Part shown: positions 36,207-45,317 of the stretch, piece after piece
Layout of the letters: every line of letters starts with the position of its first letter
Position numbering within the stretch: position 1 is the first letter of the stretch
Assembly (NCBI RefSeq): GCF_047922965.1
Contig: NZ_CP150481.1
Location: 434,001 to 498,000 of the forward strand
From: Neptunicella plasticusilytica
Lineage (GTDB): Bacteria; Pseudomonadota; Gammaproteobacteria; Enterobacterales; Alteromonadaceae
Direction of reading: 5' to 3'
DNA: 64,000 nucleotides
Position numbers and translations under genes: made by a program
The notes under the pieces: model-generated
What the model was told of the DNA's origin: nothing
The model's input: only the letters and a program-made list of their open reading frames with translations
Databases searched by the model: none

Positions 36207-37442
36207 TTAAACAGCTGATTCAGATATCGGCTGATGTTCTCTTGTCGCTACCCACAACAAATAAAAACTCAAGACGGTGGCGGACCCAATTACCCATTCA
36301 AACCAGTTGGGCAGATCATATAAAGCTAATGCAGCACAAGCCAGTATGTTTTTAATCCACTCCAATGCCAGACTATAGTGACGTTTTTCCATCAGACCGC
36401 CAATTGAAAAGCTGGAAAAAATCACAAACCCTAGAACCAGCCATTTTTCCAGTTCCGGCATATTCTGGTAATTAATTAAAAATAAGACTGCGATAATTAA
36501 AGTTAAAATATGCTGTACTGCGGCGTAGAACTTGATCGGTACTGGCAAATTTATGTCAAATTTTTTGAACTGGGTCAAATCTGCTCTTGGTAACGGATAT
36601 TGTTGTTCCACATCGGCCGGTCTCCAACCTGTGGGTCTAAACCAGATTGCAATCTTGTTTTTCCAGTTGCGTGTATGAAAACTGTCTTTTGCTAATTGCA
36701 CATAGACATGCACATTCGCCCATAGGGGGTTCCAGCTATGTAAGGCTTTTCTAATCCCGTAAATGGGTGGTTCGTTTTCCAGTTCTTCCTGAAAAGTACC
36801 GAAAAGCCTGTCCCATAGAATAAATACACCGCCATAATTGCGATCAATATAAACCTGGTTTTGTGCGTGATGAACCCGATGATTGGAAGGCGTAACAAAA
36901 ATCCATTCAAACCAGCCTAATTTGGGTACATGACGAGTATGTACCCAGAACTGGTAAATCAGATTAAGAGAACCGACGGTGATGAGTATGGTGACGGGCA
37001 CCCCTATCAATGCCATCGGCAAATAAAATATCCAGCCGACAAAACCTCCACTGGTTTGTCTTAAGGCTGTGGTCAAGTTGTATTCTTCGCTGGAGTGATG
37101 AACCACATGAGCGGCCCAGAGTACATTTATTTCATGCCCCATCCGATGATTCCAGTAATAACAAAAGTCATACAAAACAAAGGCCATAACCCATACCCAA
37201 GGTGCATCCGGTAGGGTTGTCAACGATATATAGTCAATTGATAACGCATACATGGATATGGGAATAACACTGCGGGCAATTTGATTCATTCGACTAATAA
37301 CGCCAATCGTCAAACTGTTAACTGCATCATTCAGCCTGTAATATTGGGTATTGCGAACTTTATCAAGTACCAGTTCAAGGCCGATTAGCAGAAAGAAAAA
37401 GGGAATTGCAAATAATACATAGCTCATCAGTTCATATCTCAT
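36207..37442 (-). CDS. Sterol desaturase / fatty acid hydroxylase family protein
   Basis: A 411-residue membrane protein with histidine boxes for a di-iron centre: HRMGHE, HVVHHSSEEYN and SNHRVHHAQN, spread over about 98-200. Several hydrophobic segments flank them, and an extra C-terminal membrane region (about 305-400) makes it longer than minimal family members. It would hydroxylate or desaturate a lipid, perhaps a fatty acid or sterol-like alkyl chain; the substrate is unknown. It starts upstream of the diguanylate cyclase gene with a 24-base gap, so the two may be cotranscribed. Confidence 0.87.
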   Translation of the reverse strand: MRYELMSYVLFAIPFFFLLIGLELVLDKVRNTQYYRLNDAVNSLTIGVISRMNQIARSVIPISMYALSIDYISLTTLPDAPWVWVMAFVLYDFCYYWNHRMGHEINVLWAAHVVHHSSEEYNLTTALRQTSGGFVGWIFYLPMALIGVPVTILITVGSLNLIYQFWVHTRHVPKLGWFEWIFVTPSNHRVHHAQNQVYIDRNYGGVFILWDRLFGTFQEELENEPPIYGIRKALHSWNPLWANVHVYVQLAKDSFHTRNWKNKIAIWFRPTGWRPADVEQQYPLPRADLTQFKKFDINLPVPIKFYAAVQHILTLIIAVLFLINYQNMPELEKWLVLGFVIFSSFSIGGLMEKRHYSLALEWIKNILACAALALYDLPNWFEWVIGSATVLSFYLLWVATREHQPISESAV

Positions 37443-37684
37443 CAGATCTTGCTGATCAATCCATCCAAGTAAGCCACGTTACTTTTGGATTAATTTTTAT
37501 CCAGTGTAAAGATTTGCCCTTTCGCTGTCTATAACTCAAGCAAGGCATGCCTCTGAAGTAATTGTTGGCTTTATATCGCTGTTTCATAACAATAAATATG
37601 TGCAATAGCGGATGAAATTTTTCAACTATTTGATTAATCTGTGGTCTTCACTAGTATATATTCGATGACAAAAGGCTTAATGAT

Positions 37685-38545
37685 ATGACTGACGACATCA
37701 ATTCCACCTCTCGCCGCTCCATGCTCCCATACCTGTTTGTTGCCGCTTTATTGGTAATACTGGTTGCGGCTTTATATTTATGGAATACGGATAAAGAACC
37801 GGAGCAGCCTGTCGTGTCAGAACCTGTTACGTTACCTGAGCCTAAACCGGTACAACCAGAAACGGTAGAGCCAGAGCCCGAACCGCAAGATATAGTCGAA
37901 CAACCTGCACCTGACACCGAGGATATGGGCGAACCGGAGAATATTGAACCTGAGCCGCCTAAACCGGTTGATATTAAAGACAGCACAATCAAACAGCTGA
38001 TTACCGAAACATCTGACTATGAGGCGTTACCGCAAGTTATGGTGAACAACGATTTGCTGGAACGTTTTGTGGTGTTTACCGACAATTTGGCTAATCACGA
38101 AATTGCCAACAGTCATCGTTTGTTAAATCCGCCCAAACAAAAATTCAAGGTGTATCAGCAGGCCGACAGGCAATGGATCGATACGTCCAGTTATAAGCGA
38201 TATAGCCTTTACACCGACATTTTTACCTCAATGGATTCTGAAAAACTGGTAGAACTATTTGAAATTTATCTACCGGCGATGACAGAAAAGTATGCCGAGG
38301 TCGGTTCAACCCGCCAACCATTTGCTACTGTAGTGGAAGAGGCAATAGAGCACTTGCTAAATACGCCTGAGGTTCCCACCCCCATCGAGGTCACCACCGA
38401 CAGTGTAATGTATAAGTATGTTGATCCGAGGCTGGAAGCTCTTTCTCCAGTACAAAAGCAATTATTACGCACTGGGCCGGAAAATATGCGCCTGATTAAA
38501 GCTAAATTGCGGGATATTAAAGCGTTACTAAATCAGACGGAATAA
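37685..38545 (+). CDS. DUF3014 domain protein
   Basis: A 286-residue protein with one N-terminal transmembrane helix (YLFVAALLVILVAALYLW), a Pro/Glu-rich linker from about 38 to 98 (repeats such as EPEPEPQD and EPEPPKP), and the DUF3014 domain from about 105 to the end. It would be anchored in the inner membrane with the domain in the periplasm. The function is unknown. The next gene (DUF1285) starts one base after its stop, so they are an operon. Confidence 0.87.
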   Translation: MTDDINSTSRRSMLPYLFVAALLVILVAALYLWNTDKEPEQPVVSEPVTLPEPKPVQPETVEPEPEPQDIVEQPAPDTEDMGEPENIEPEPPKPVDIKDSTIKQLITETSDYEALPQVMVNNDLLERFVVFTDNLANHEIANSHRLLNPPKQKFKVYQQADRQWIDTSSYKRYSLYTDIFTSMDSEKLVELFEIYLPAMTEKYAEVGSTRQPFATVVEEAIEHLLNTPEVPTPIEVTTDSVMYKYVDPRLEALSPVQKQLLRTGPENMRLIKAKLRDIKALLNQTE

Positions 38546-38546
38546 A

Positions 38547-39074
38547 ATGGAACTGAACAATCTGCAAGCACAGCTTGCCGATAGCAGCAACAACAAGGAT
38601 AAATGGGATCCGCCCTTATGCGGAGAGATCGATCTGGTCATTAAACAGGATGGTAGCTGGCATTATGTCGGCTCCCCGATTGGTCGTATGTCACTAGTTA
38701 AGCTTTTTGCCAGCGTGTTACGTAAGGAAAACGAACAATATATGCTGGTAACACCGGTCGAAAAAGTCATTATCCGGGTTGAGGATGTTCCCTTTGTGGT
38801 CACCCAATGGAATAACTTACAGGGAGTCTTGTATTTTACCACGTCGCTGGGCGACGAAGTGCCGGTTAACCAACAACATCCGGTGGAACTAAAAAGGCAT
38901 AACTTAACCGGAGAGATAATTCCTTACTGCCTGATCCGTGACGAGTTATGGGCAAGGTTGCACCAGAATGTATTTTATCAACTGGCGGCAGCAGGCAGTA
39001 TTGGTCACTGGCAAGGCTGTGACCATCTACTGATTAGAAGTGGCGAGTATCAATTTACCCTGGGTGAAGTGTAA
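38547..39074 (+). CDS. DUF1285 domain protein
   Basis: A 175-residue cytoplasmic protein of DUF1285. Typical features are KWDPPLCGEIDLVIKQDGSWHY near the N-terminus, GRMSLVKLFASVLRKE and the final RSGEYQFTLGEV. It starts one base after the DUF3014 stop. The family often accompanies DUF3014 in gammaproteobacteria; no activity is known. It converges on tusA with a 22-base gap. Confidence 0.87.
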   Translation: MELNNLQAQLADSSNNKDKWDPPLCGEIDLVIKQDGSWHYVGSPIGRMSLVKLFASVLRKENEQYMLVTPVEKVIIRVEDVPFVVTQWNNLQGVLYFTTSLGDEVPVNQQHPVELKRHNLTGEIIPYCLIRDELWARLHQNVFYQLAAAGSIGHWQGCDHLLIRSGEYQFTLGEV

Positions 39075-39096
39075 ACGTCTGCGAGCTGGCTTGAAG

Positions 39097-39348
39097 TTAG
39101 CCCATCCCTTTTTTGAGCAAATAGCGATAGGGTTTTTGAGCCGTATCACTACTGACTAACTGATGATCCATAAAACGGCAAAAACTGGGAATATCCCGGG
39201 TAGTAGAAGGATCATCGGCCAGTACCGCCAGTGTTTCACCCTGCTGCATTTTACGAATTTCCAAACGGACCATCATCACCGGCTCAGGACAACGCAAGCC
39301 CATGGCATCCAACTGATGATCCGCCTGGGAATAACAATCAGATGCCAT
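39097..39348 (-). CDS. tusA: Sulfurtransferase TusA family protein
   Basis: An 83-residue sulfur carrier. The active cysteine is Cys20 in LRCPEPVMMVRLEIRKM, the CPxP motif of the family. It relays sulfur from a cysteine desulfurase in tRNA thiolation. The ATG lies inside the end of pyrE, overlapping by 11 bases, so translation should be coupled. The symbol is given by family match; other SirA-like paralogues are possible. Confidence 0.85.
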   Translation of the reverse strand: MASDCYSQADHQLDAMGLRCPEPVMMVRLEIRKMQQGETLAVLADDPSTTRDIPSFCRFMDHQLVSSDTAQKPYRYLLKKGMG

Positions 39349-39982
39349 ATTGATGACGATAAGCCTTAATGCTGTTTAGATGTTCGGACATTTCCGGCTG
39401 ATCCTGCAAATAGCTGATTAAATCATTCAAACTGACAATGGATACAACCCGGGTATTAAAATCACGCTCAACTTCCTGAATGGCTGATAATTCAGCCTTA
39501 CCTTTTTCCTGACGATCCAGAGCAATTAATACACCAGCCAACTCTGCACCGTTAGCCTGGATAATTTCCATCGATTCCCGAATAGCGGTGCCGGCGGTAA
39601 TCACATCATCGACCAACATAATTCGGCCTTGTAATGGACTGCCCACCAGCGAACCGCCTTCACCATGATCCTTTTTTTCTTTGCGATTAAAACAATAAGG
39701 TTTATCAATATCGTGTTTATCTGCCAGTGCCACAGCGGTGGTTGTGGCAATAGGGATGCCCTTGTAAGCAGGACCAAACAGCAAGTCGTATTCAATCCCG
39801 GCATTGACTAATGCGGCCGCGTAATACTGGCCTAAGCGCGCCAGATCACGACCGGTATTAAACAAACCGGCATTAAAAAAATAGGGGCTGGTGCGTCCCG
39901 ATTTAAGCGTGAATTCGCCAAAACGCAATACGCCGCGTTCCACCGCAAACTGGATAAACTCGCGTTGATAGTCCTGCATCAA
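39338..39982 (-). CDS. pyrE: Orotate phosphoribosyltransferase
   Basis: A 214-residue enzyme that makes orotidine monophosphate from orotate and PRPP. The PRPP signature VDDVITAGTAIRES is near residue 123, and the N-terminal QREFIQFAVERGVLRFGEFTLKSGR matches the E. coli protein (213 residues). It starts seven bases after rph and overlaps tusA at its end, so rph-pyrE-tusA form an operon. Confidence 0.97.
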   Translation of the reverse strand: MMQDYQREFIQFAVERGVLRFGEFTLKSGRTSPYFFNAGLFNTGRDLARLGQYYAAALVNAGIEYDLLFGPAYKGIPIATTTAVALADKHDIDKPYCFNRKEKKDHGEGGSLVGSPLQGRIMLVDDVITAGTAIRESMEIIQANGAELAGVLIALDRQEKGKAELSAIQEVERDFNTRVVSIVSLNDLISYLQDQPEMSEHLNSIKAYRHQYGI

Positions 39983-39989
39983 TAGCTCC

Positions 39990-40703
39990 TTAATTCAGCG
40001 CCGATTTTTGCAGATCAAATATTTCACGCAAGCCATGTTTGGCCAGCTCCATCATTTCCTGCATTTCGTCAAAGCTGAACGGTTCTTCTTCAGCCGTGCC
40101 CTGAATTTCAATCAGTTTACCTGTATCGGTCATCACTACATTCATATCGGTTTCTGCCGCTGCATCTTCCAGATATTCCAGATCGGCAATCGGCGTACCT
40201 TTGTAAACCCCTACAGATAACGCCGCAATCATGTGTTTAAGCGGATTAGTTTTGATAATACCTTTGCTGCGCATATAGGTTAATGCATCCACCAACGCTA
40301 CACAGGCACCGGTGATAGAAGCTGTGCGGGTACCACCATCGGCCTGAATCACATCACAATCGACAATAATGGTATTTTCACCCAGCAGTTTTAAATCAAC
40401 CGCCGCGCGCAGGGCACGGGCAATCAAACGCTGGATTTCGAGGGTACGGCCACCCTGTTTACCGCGAGCTGCTTCACGATCGCTGCGGGTATGGGTAGAA
40501 CGTGGCAACATACTGTATTCAGCCGTTACCCAACCCTTGCCCTGACCTTTCATAAAACGGGGCACCCCTTCTTCTACCGAGGCATTACATAACACCTTGG
40601 TATTACCAAACTCCACCAATACAGAACCTTCTGCATGACAAGTAAAATTTCGGGTAAAGGTAACAGGACGTATTTGGTTGGCAGTTCTTCCGCTTGGGCG
40701 CAT
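39990..40703 (-). CDS. rph: Ribonuclease PH
   Basis: A 237-residue phosphorolytic exoribonuclease that trims tRNA 3' ends. It has MRPSGRTANQIRPV at the start, STHTRSDREAARGKQGGRT over the phosphate-binding arginines, and IIVDCDVIQADGGTRTASITG with the catalytic Asp. It is full length, unlike the frameshifted allele of E. coli K-12. It precedes pyrE and diverges from yicC. Confidence 0.97.
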   Translation of the reverse strand: MRPSGRTANQIRPVTFTRNFTCHAEGSVLVEFGNTKVLCNASVEEGVPRFMKGQGKGWVTAEYSMLPRSTHTRSDREAARGKQGGRTLEIQRLIARALRAAVDLKLLGENTIIVDCDVIQADGGTRTASITGACVALVDALTYMRSKGIIKTNPLKHMIAALSVGVYKGTPIADLEYLEDAAAETDMNVVMTDTGKLIEIQGTAEEEPFSFDEMQEMMELAKHGLREIFDLQKSALN

Positions 40704-40834
40704 GGTAATTCCTTCAGATAAATATGGCCGACGATTATAACTGCTTTATGCCAGCCACAAAACCGCAAATGTTCGCGCTGGCTCAACAACTTGGTATACT
40801 GCCTGCTCATTCTTACTAAACGGAAATTAAACCC

Positions 40835-41698
40835 ATGATATACAGCATGACCGCCTTCGCACGACATGAACTTAAAGCCGAGTGGGGCACTGCCGTATGG
40901 GAAATACGTTCGGTTAACCAACGTTTTCTGGAAACCTATTTTCGCCTGCCGGAACAGTTTCGCGGCATGGAACCGGTGTTAAGAGAGCGCTTTCGCAAAC
41001 AGTTACAGCGCGGCAAAGTAGAATGCGCGCTACGTTTTAGTGCCAATGATGCAGCAGTAGGTAAGTTAAGTCTCAATCATGATTTGGCCAAGCAATTGAT
41101 GACCGCCGCAGACTGGGTACAATCTCATGGCCAGTCAGGCGGGGTTAATCCGGTCGATATTCTGCGTTGGCCAGGCGTAATGAATGCTGAAGAAGCAGAT
41201 ATGGACAGCATTCAAGCCGATTTGATTAAAGCATTTGATCACTGTCTTAAAGATTTTATCGACGCCCGCGCCACCGAAGGCGAGTCGTTAAAAACTATGA
41301 TCGAACAACGCCTGGACGGTATTGAGGTTGAAGCCGCCAAAGTGGCTGAACAGATGCCCACTATTGTCGAATGGCAAAGGGAAAAAATCACTAGCCGTTT
41401 TGAAGAAGCCAAAATCGAATTGGACGCCACACGTTTAGAGCAGGAAATGGTGATGCTGGCACAAAAAATAGATGTGGCCGAAGAGCTGGACCGCCTCAAC
41501 TGCCATATCAAAGAAACTCGCAATATTCTTAAAAAAGGCGGTGCGGTAGGGCGCAGACTGGATTTTATGATGCAGGAATTTAATCGTGAATCCAACACCC
41601 TCGGCTCCAAAGCCATACGCAACGATATCACCCAATCTGCGGTGGAACTTAAGGTGTTGATTGAACAAATGCGCGAGCAGATCCAGAATATTGAGTAA
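40835..41698 (+). CDS. yicC: YicC family endoribonuclease
   Basis: A 287-residue protein of the YicC/YloC family. The N-terminal MTAFARHELKAEWGTAVWEIRSVNQRFLETYFRLPE and the C-terminal MMQEFNRESNTLGSKAIRNDITQSAVELKVLIEQMREQIQNIE are diagnostic. E. coli YicC is an endoribonuclease that affects small RNA turnover. It is divergent from rph, the standard gammaproteobacterial arrangement. Confidence 0.95.
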   Translation: MIYSMTAFARHELKAEWGTAVWEIRSVNQRFLETYFRLPEQFRGMEPVLRERFRKQLQRGKVECALRFSANDAAVGKLSLNHDLAKQLMTAADWVQSHGQSGGVNPVDILRWPGVMNAEEADMDSIQADLIKAFDHCLKDFIDARATEGESLKTMIEQRLDGIEVEAAKVAEQMPTIVEWQREKITSRFEEAKIELDATRLEQEMVMLAQKIDVAEELDRLNCHIKETRNILKKGGAVGRRLDFMMQEFNRESNTLGSKAIRNDITQSAVELKVLIEQMREQIQNIE

Positions 41699-41708
41699 TA
41701 TCCATTAA

Positions 41709-41733
41709 AGCCCTGCTGTTAGGTGTTAGGGCT
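41709..41733. terminator. Possible two-way terminator between yicC and the serine hydrolase gene
   Basis: AGCCCT (41709-41714) and AGGGCT (41728-41733) form a six-base-pair stem with a 13-base loop between convergent genes. T-runs are poor. Confidence 0.3.
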
Positions 41734-41749
41734 CTAATGTTGTATTCAA

Positions 41750-42757
41750 CTAATAATGTTCATCCAGCCACTGTTGTTTAAATGCAGCACGATCGACGTC
41801 TTCCGAGTTTACCATTAAGGCATAACCCAATTTTCGTTCAGGGTCATACATTAAAACAGACTTAAAGGGACCATTGCTTCCTGTTTGCATGCTTAAAAAG
41901 TGTAACTGACCTGCTGAATCCTGATAATTCTGATATCTGCCACCAAATGCATAATGCTGCTCATCGGTGTAAACCTGTGTTATTTGTTTGATTATATCGG
42001 CGGAAAAATATGTAAAATGAAACTGCGAGATTTTCAATAAATCGGTGGGTGTCGACGCAACACCACCGGTACAGGCTAAAAAGGACGGCATCCCACGCGC
42101 TTTGGTCTGATTAATTCTCGCATCGCTGTTGGTAATCTGATGTACAAACACACTGGTATTGCGGGTTTGAGCAGGTTTAAAAATCCGATTTTCTAGAATT
42201 TCTGCAATAGGTTTATGCTCTGCCTGTTCTAAAATCGCCTGCACCAACACCCAGTTGATGGTCAAATAATCGAATTGCTGTCCCGGAGTGGCTCCCGACT
42301 TTTTACTTATCAGTTTATTGGCGGCCTGTACTGCGCTTGCGTTCGAATTAACAAACTCCGGCTCGGCTTTAAGCACCTGATTTAGTTTAGTGGTTAAGCC
42401 TGAACGATTTGATAAAATGTTAGCCAGGGTAATTTTATCAGCATCTGGATGGATAAATTCCGGCAGTAACGTGTTCAGCGTATCGTTAAAAGATAACCTT
42501 TTCTTTGCGACTAAATCGGCAAGCGTCAGCGTGCAGATATATTTAGAAATAGAGCCAGCCTGAAAAATAGTCGAGGCATCACCATTCTCGACCTTTGTAT
42601 TGGTCGTATTTCCCTCCAGCCAAGCCTGGCTGATGACAACTGACTGGCTAGCAGCCGATACTCTACTTTCATCTGCGAACACAGGTTTTGCGATCTGTTG
42701 CTGACTCAAAACTGCCAGCAATAAAACCAGTAAAAATTTGAATTTAATATTGTACAT
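41750..42757 (-). CDS. Serine hydrolase, beta-lactamase/penicillin-binding fold
   Basis: A 335-residue exported protein. I set the start at the ATG at 42755-42757, which has GGGGCGG upstream and directly begins a signal peptide (KFLLVLLLAVLSQQQIAKPVFA); the frame is open 13 codons further. The SxxK catalytic motif is Ser69-Ile-Ser-Lys72, and a Tyr-centred second motif is in FDYLTINWVL. Members include carboxypeptidases and esterases, and this one need not act on beta-lactams. It diverges from the AraC regulator gene, with a palindrome lying between them. Confidence 0.85.
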   Translation of the reverse strand: MYNIKFKFLLVLLLAVLSQQQIAKPVFADESRVSAASQSVVISQAWLEGNTTNTKVENGDASTIFQAGSISKYICTLTLADLVAKKRLSFNDTLNTLLPEFIHPDADKITLANILSNRSGLTTKLNQVLKAEPEFVNSNASAVQAANKLISKKSGATPGQQFDYLTINWVLVQAILEQAEHKPIAEILENRIFKPAQTRNTSVFVHQITNSDARINQTKARGMPSFLACTGGVASTPTDLLKISQFHFTYFSADIIKQITQVYTDEQHYAFGGRYQNYQDSAGQLHFLSMQTGSNGPFKSVLMYDPERKLGYALMVNSEDVDRAAFKQQWLDEHY

Positions 42758-42856
42758 CAGACTACCGCCCCTTAAATTGGCATTACAAAGTGGCAATTAT
42801 GTTTGCATGGCAACAATGCTTAGATCGTCTCAACTTTATGAAAAACTTAAAAAAAT

Positions 42857-42878
42857 AATTTGAGACCTGTCTCAAATT
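42857..42878. promoter_or_regulatory. 22-base palindrome, candidate operator
   Basis: Perfect ten-base arms AATTTGAGAC and GTCTCAAATT around a CT centre, 17 bases before the AraC ATG. A partial copy (GTCTCAA) is at 42827-42833. It is placed to control the divergent AraC and serine hydrolase genes. Confidence 0.5.
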
Positions 42879-42895
42879 GGATCATCAGGACTCAA

Positions 42896-43990
42896 ATGAG
42901 TGAAATAAACTTCTTTAACTGGCATTCAGTCGCACTTGCAGTAATCATCATGATGCTCAGCATTAATTGTGTCATGTTGCTGTTAAGACAAGAAGAACAG
43001 CAAGCAAATCGCATTCTGGTATTACTATTGTTAACGACTATTGGTTTAATACTGCCCGATGTGTTGGGTTTTGCTGGTGTCTATGGTGCCGTGGAGGCAC
43101 TGCGATACATGCCCATTTTTTTTGAAACGGCAGTGGGTCCTTTGGTTATGCTGTATTACGCAGTGCTGACCAAACAGCAAACGCCCAAAGCAATTAAATA
43201 CTCTATGTTTATTCCACTAACAGAACTCATCTATCGGGTGGTGTTGTATTGCCTGCCTTCCGCCAGTCAAGATTGGTGGGTAGTACACTGGCATGAACCT
43301 ATATTCGATTCAGCGTTCACTTTAGTCGCAGTGGCATTAATTGCTATCAGCGTTATTTGGGTATTTGTCATGAATCGCCAGTACAACCAATGGCTGGCAG
43401 ATAATAGTTCAGTGAAGACAGATTTGGATACCAGTTGGCTCAGTCATTCATTGTGGCTATTGCTGATGATTGCCTTGTACTGGGCTTATATTGATATTAC
43501 CGACATCTTTATTACCATATTGAATCATCAGGCTGAATACCCATTTTATTTTACGCTGGGTATCAGTGTGTTCCTGCTGTCGCAGATTGTGATTAGTCAG
43601 GGGGAGAGAACCTATCCGAAAATGCCTCAAACGGCGATGGTGCAATACAATCAGAATTATAACCTGCAACAGGCGAGTGAAATAATCAGCAGCTTTAAGG
43701 CCAAGGAACTGTATTTAAAACCAAGATTAAGCCTGGTGGATGTCACCAGCTCGCTCGCCATAGGTGAAGATGAGCTCGCCCAGGCAATTCGCCTCAGCAA
43801 CACCCCAAATTTCAATCAATTTGTAAATTACTTCCGGGTAGAAAAAGCTAAACAGGATTTACGCCAGACAAACGGGGACATTCTGTCTATTGCGCTGGAG
43901 TCAGGGGTTAACAGCAAGGCGTCATTTAACCGGGTCTTCAAGGACTATGTAAACCAAACGCCTTCCGAATTTCGCAAGGCATCTAGGTAA
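42896..43990 (+). CDS. AraC family transcriptional regulator with membrane-spanning N-terminus
   Basis: A 364-residue protein. The first 230 or so residues contain about seven hydrophobic helices, and the C-terminus has the AraC helix-turn-helix pair (LVDVTSSLAIGEDELAQAIR, then DILSIALESGVNSKASFNRVFKDYVNQTPSEFRK). Membrane-bound AraC regulators of this layout are common in Alteromonadales. The ATG at 42896 is preferred (GGA upstream) over a TTG at 42860 that lies inside the palindrome. It may control the divergent serine hydrolase gene. The ligand is unknown. Confidence 0.87.
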   Translation: MSEINFFNWHSVALAVIIMMLSINCVMLLLRQEEQQANRILVLLLLTTIGLILPDVLGFAGVYGAVEALRYMPIFFETAVGPLVMLYYAVLTKQQTPKAIKYSMFIPLTELIYRVVLYCLPSASQDWWVVHWHEPIFDSAFTLVAVALIAISVIWVFVMNRQYNQWLADNSSVKTDLDTSWLSHSLWLLLMIALYWAYIDITDIFITILNHQAEYPFYFTLGISVFLLSQIVISQGERTYPKMPQTAMVQYNQNYNLQQASEIISSFKAKELYLKPRLSLVDVTSSLAIGEDELAQAIRLSNTPNFNQFVNYFRVEKAKQDLRQTNGDILSIALESGVNSKASFNRVFKDYVNQTPSEFRKASR

Positions 43991-44007
43991 GCGTTAATCC
44001 GCCTGGA

Positions 44008-44937
44008 CTATGGTTGTTGCGGATTAACTTCGATGGATATATGCGACAAATGTGGCAAGTGTGTTTGTAATATTGGTTTGTATATTGCCGGATTTTGCGG
44101 TTGTGGCGTCGAAACCGATAAAATAGCAGCGTGATGAGACCTGCCGATTTTCCAGATATGAATATCGTTAACGTCGGCTTGATATTGGCTTTTTATCGCG
44201 GCGGCTATTTGAGAGTAATAGGGTTGGCCGACGGATTTAACCAGTAGTACATGGCTGGATTCCTTTATCAGTCCGTAAGACCATTTACCTATGACCACCG
44301 AACCAACAATCCCCATCAATGCGTCCATCCAAATCCAGCCAAGATATTTGCCGGTCAGCAATGCAGCAATGGCTAGCAGAGATGTTAATGTATCGGCTAG
44401 TACGTGAAAATAAGCGGCTTTTAAATTGTGATCGTGATCATGCTCGTGTTGATGACCCTGTGAGTGCTCATGTCCATGGTGGTGTTCATCGTGAAGGATA
44501 AATACCGAAGCAACATTGACAATAAAACCAATTACCGCCACGCCAATGGCTTGATTGAAATGAATATTTTGTGGCTCGATTAGGCGTTGAATTGACTCAA
44601 GTGCCATTATCAGGGCAATAATTGCTAAAGCTACCGCACTGGCAAAACCGCCCAAGTAATTGACTTTGCCGGTACCAAAGCTGAATTGTTGATTATTAGC
44701 ATGTTTTTTTGCATAGGCATAGGCAAACAAGGTGAGCAGGAAGGCAGCAGAATGGGTGCCCATGTGCCAGCCATCGGCCAAGAGTGCCATTGAGCCAGAC
44801 AAACTACCGACGGTAATTTCCAACAGCATAATCAGGCTGGTGAGCCAGAATACTATTTTGACTTTAGTAACATTTTGCTGGTTGTCTATGCCGAAGTTAT
44901 GGGAATGTTTCCATTGAACATCAGTTTGATTTTGCAT
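44008..44937 (-). CDS. dmeF: CDF family Co2+/Ni2+ efflux transporter DmeF
   Basis: A 309-residue metal exporter. The N-terminal WKHSHNFGIDNQQN is a DmeF feature, and the loop between helices four and five is unusually rich in His, Asp and Glu (about 30 residues). HxxxD pairs are in LLADGWHMGTH and AAYFHVLADTLTS. The start at 44935-44937 is favoured because the upstream ATG (44961) lacks a ribosome site. It diverges from the RcnR-like repressor gene and shares a control region with it, which supports Ni/Co as substrates. Confidence 0.88.
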   Translation of the reverse strand: MQNQTDVQWKHSHNFGIDNQQNVTKVKIVFWLTSLIMLLEITVGSLSGSMALLADGWHMGTHSAAFLLTLFAYAYAKKHANNQQFSFGTGKVNYLGGFASAVALAIIALIMALESIQRLIEPQNIHFNQAIGVAVIGFIVNVASVFILHDEHHHGHEHSQGHQHEHDHDHNLKAAYFHVLADTLTSLLAIAALLTGKYLGWIWMDALMGIVGSVVIGKWSYGLIKESSHVLLVKSVGQPYYSQIAAAIKSQYQADVNDIHIWKIGRSHHAAILSVSTPQPQNPAIYKPILQTHLPHLSHISIEVNPQQP

Positions 44938-44998
44938 GGGTTTTTCCAAAAGGCAGCTCATTATTGAGATGAGAGTATTGTTTTGTTTAAATTTTATA

Positions 44999-45013
44999 TA
45001 CTATACCCCAGTA
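44999..45013. promoter_or_regulatory. RcnR-type operator between dmeF and the repressor gene
   Basis: On the minus strand the sequence reads TACTGGGGTATAGTA, that is TACT, four G, three bases, AGTA. E. coli RcnR sites have TACT, five or six G, one or two bases, AGTA. It lies 28 bases before the repressor ATG and 62 bases upstream of the dmeF start. Confidence 0.75.
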
Positions 45014-45041
45014 TACCATTTTTCAATTTGACAGGAATAAT

Positions 45042-45317
45042 ATGTCGCACATCAGCACCGATAAAAATAAATTACTTACTCGTGTTCGCAAGGTTAAAGG
45101 ACAATCACTGGCATTGGAGAAATCACTAGAAGGTGAACCTGACTGTATGCAGGTTTTACAGCAGATTTCAGCCATAAAGGGCGCGGTTAATGGCTTGATG
45201 AAAGAAGTATTGGAAGGGCATGTACGTGAACATTTAGGCGCAGCAGACATCACCCAACAACAGCGGCAAGCAGAAGTAGAACAGGTAATTACTATTTTAA
45301 AAAGTTATTTAAAGTAA
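45042..45317 (+). CDS. RcnR-type Ni/Co-sensing repressor
   Basis: A 91-residue all-helical CsoR/RcnR family repressor. The nickel and cobalt ligands of RcnR are all at the expected numbers: His3, Cys35, His60 and His64. It should bind the operator when metal-free and release it when Ni2+ or Co2+ binds, derepressing dmeF and itself. FrmR-type formaldehyde sensors share Cys35 but not the full set of ligands. The symbol is withheld because the paralogue may have another name. Confidence 0.88.
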   Translation: MSHISTDKNKLLTRVRKVKGQSLALEKSLEGEPDCMQVLQQISAIKGAVNGLMKEVLEGHVREHLGAADITQQQRQAEVEQVITILKSYLK

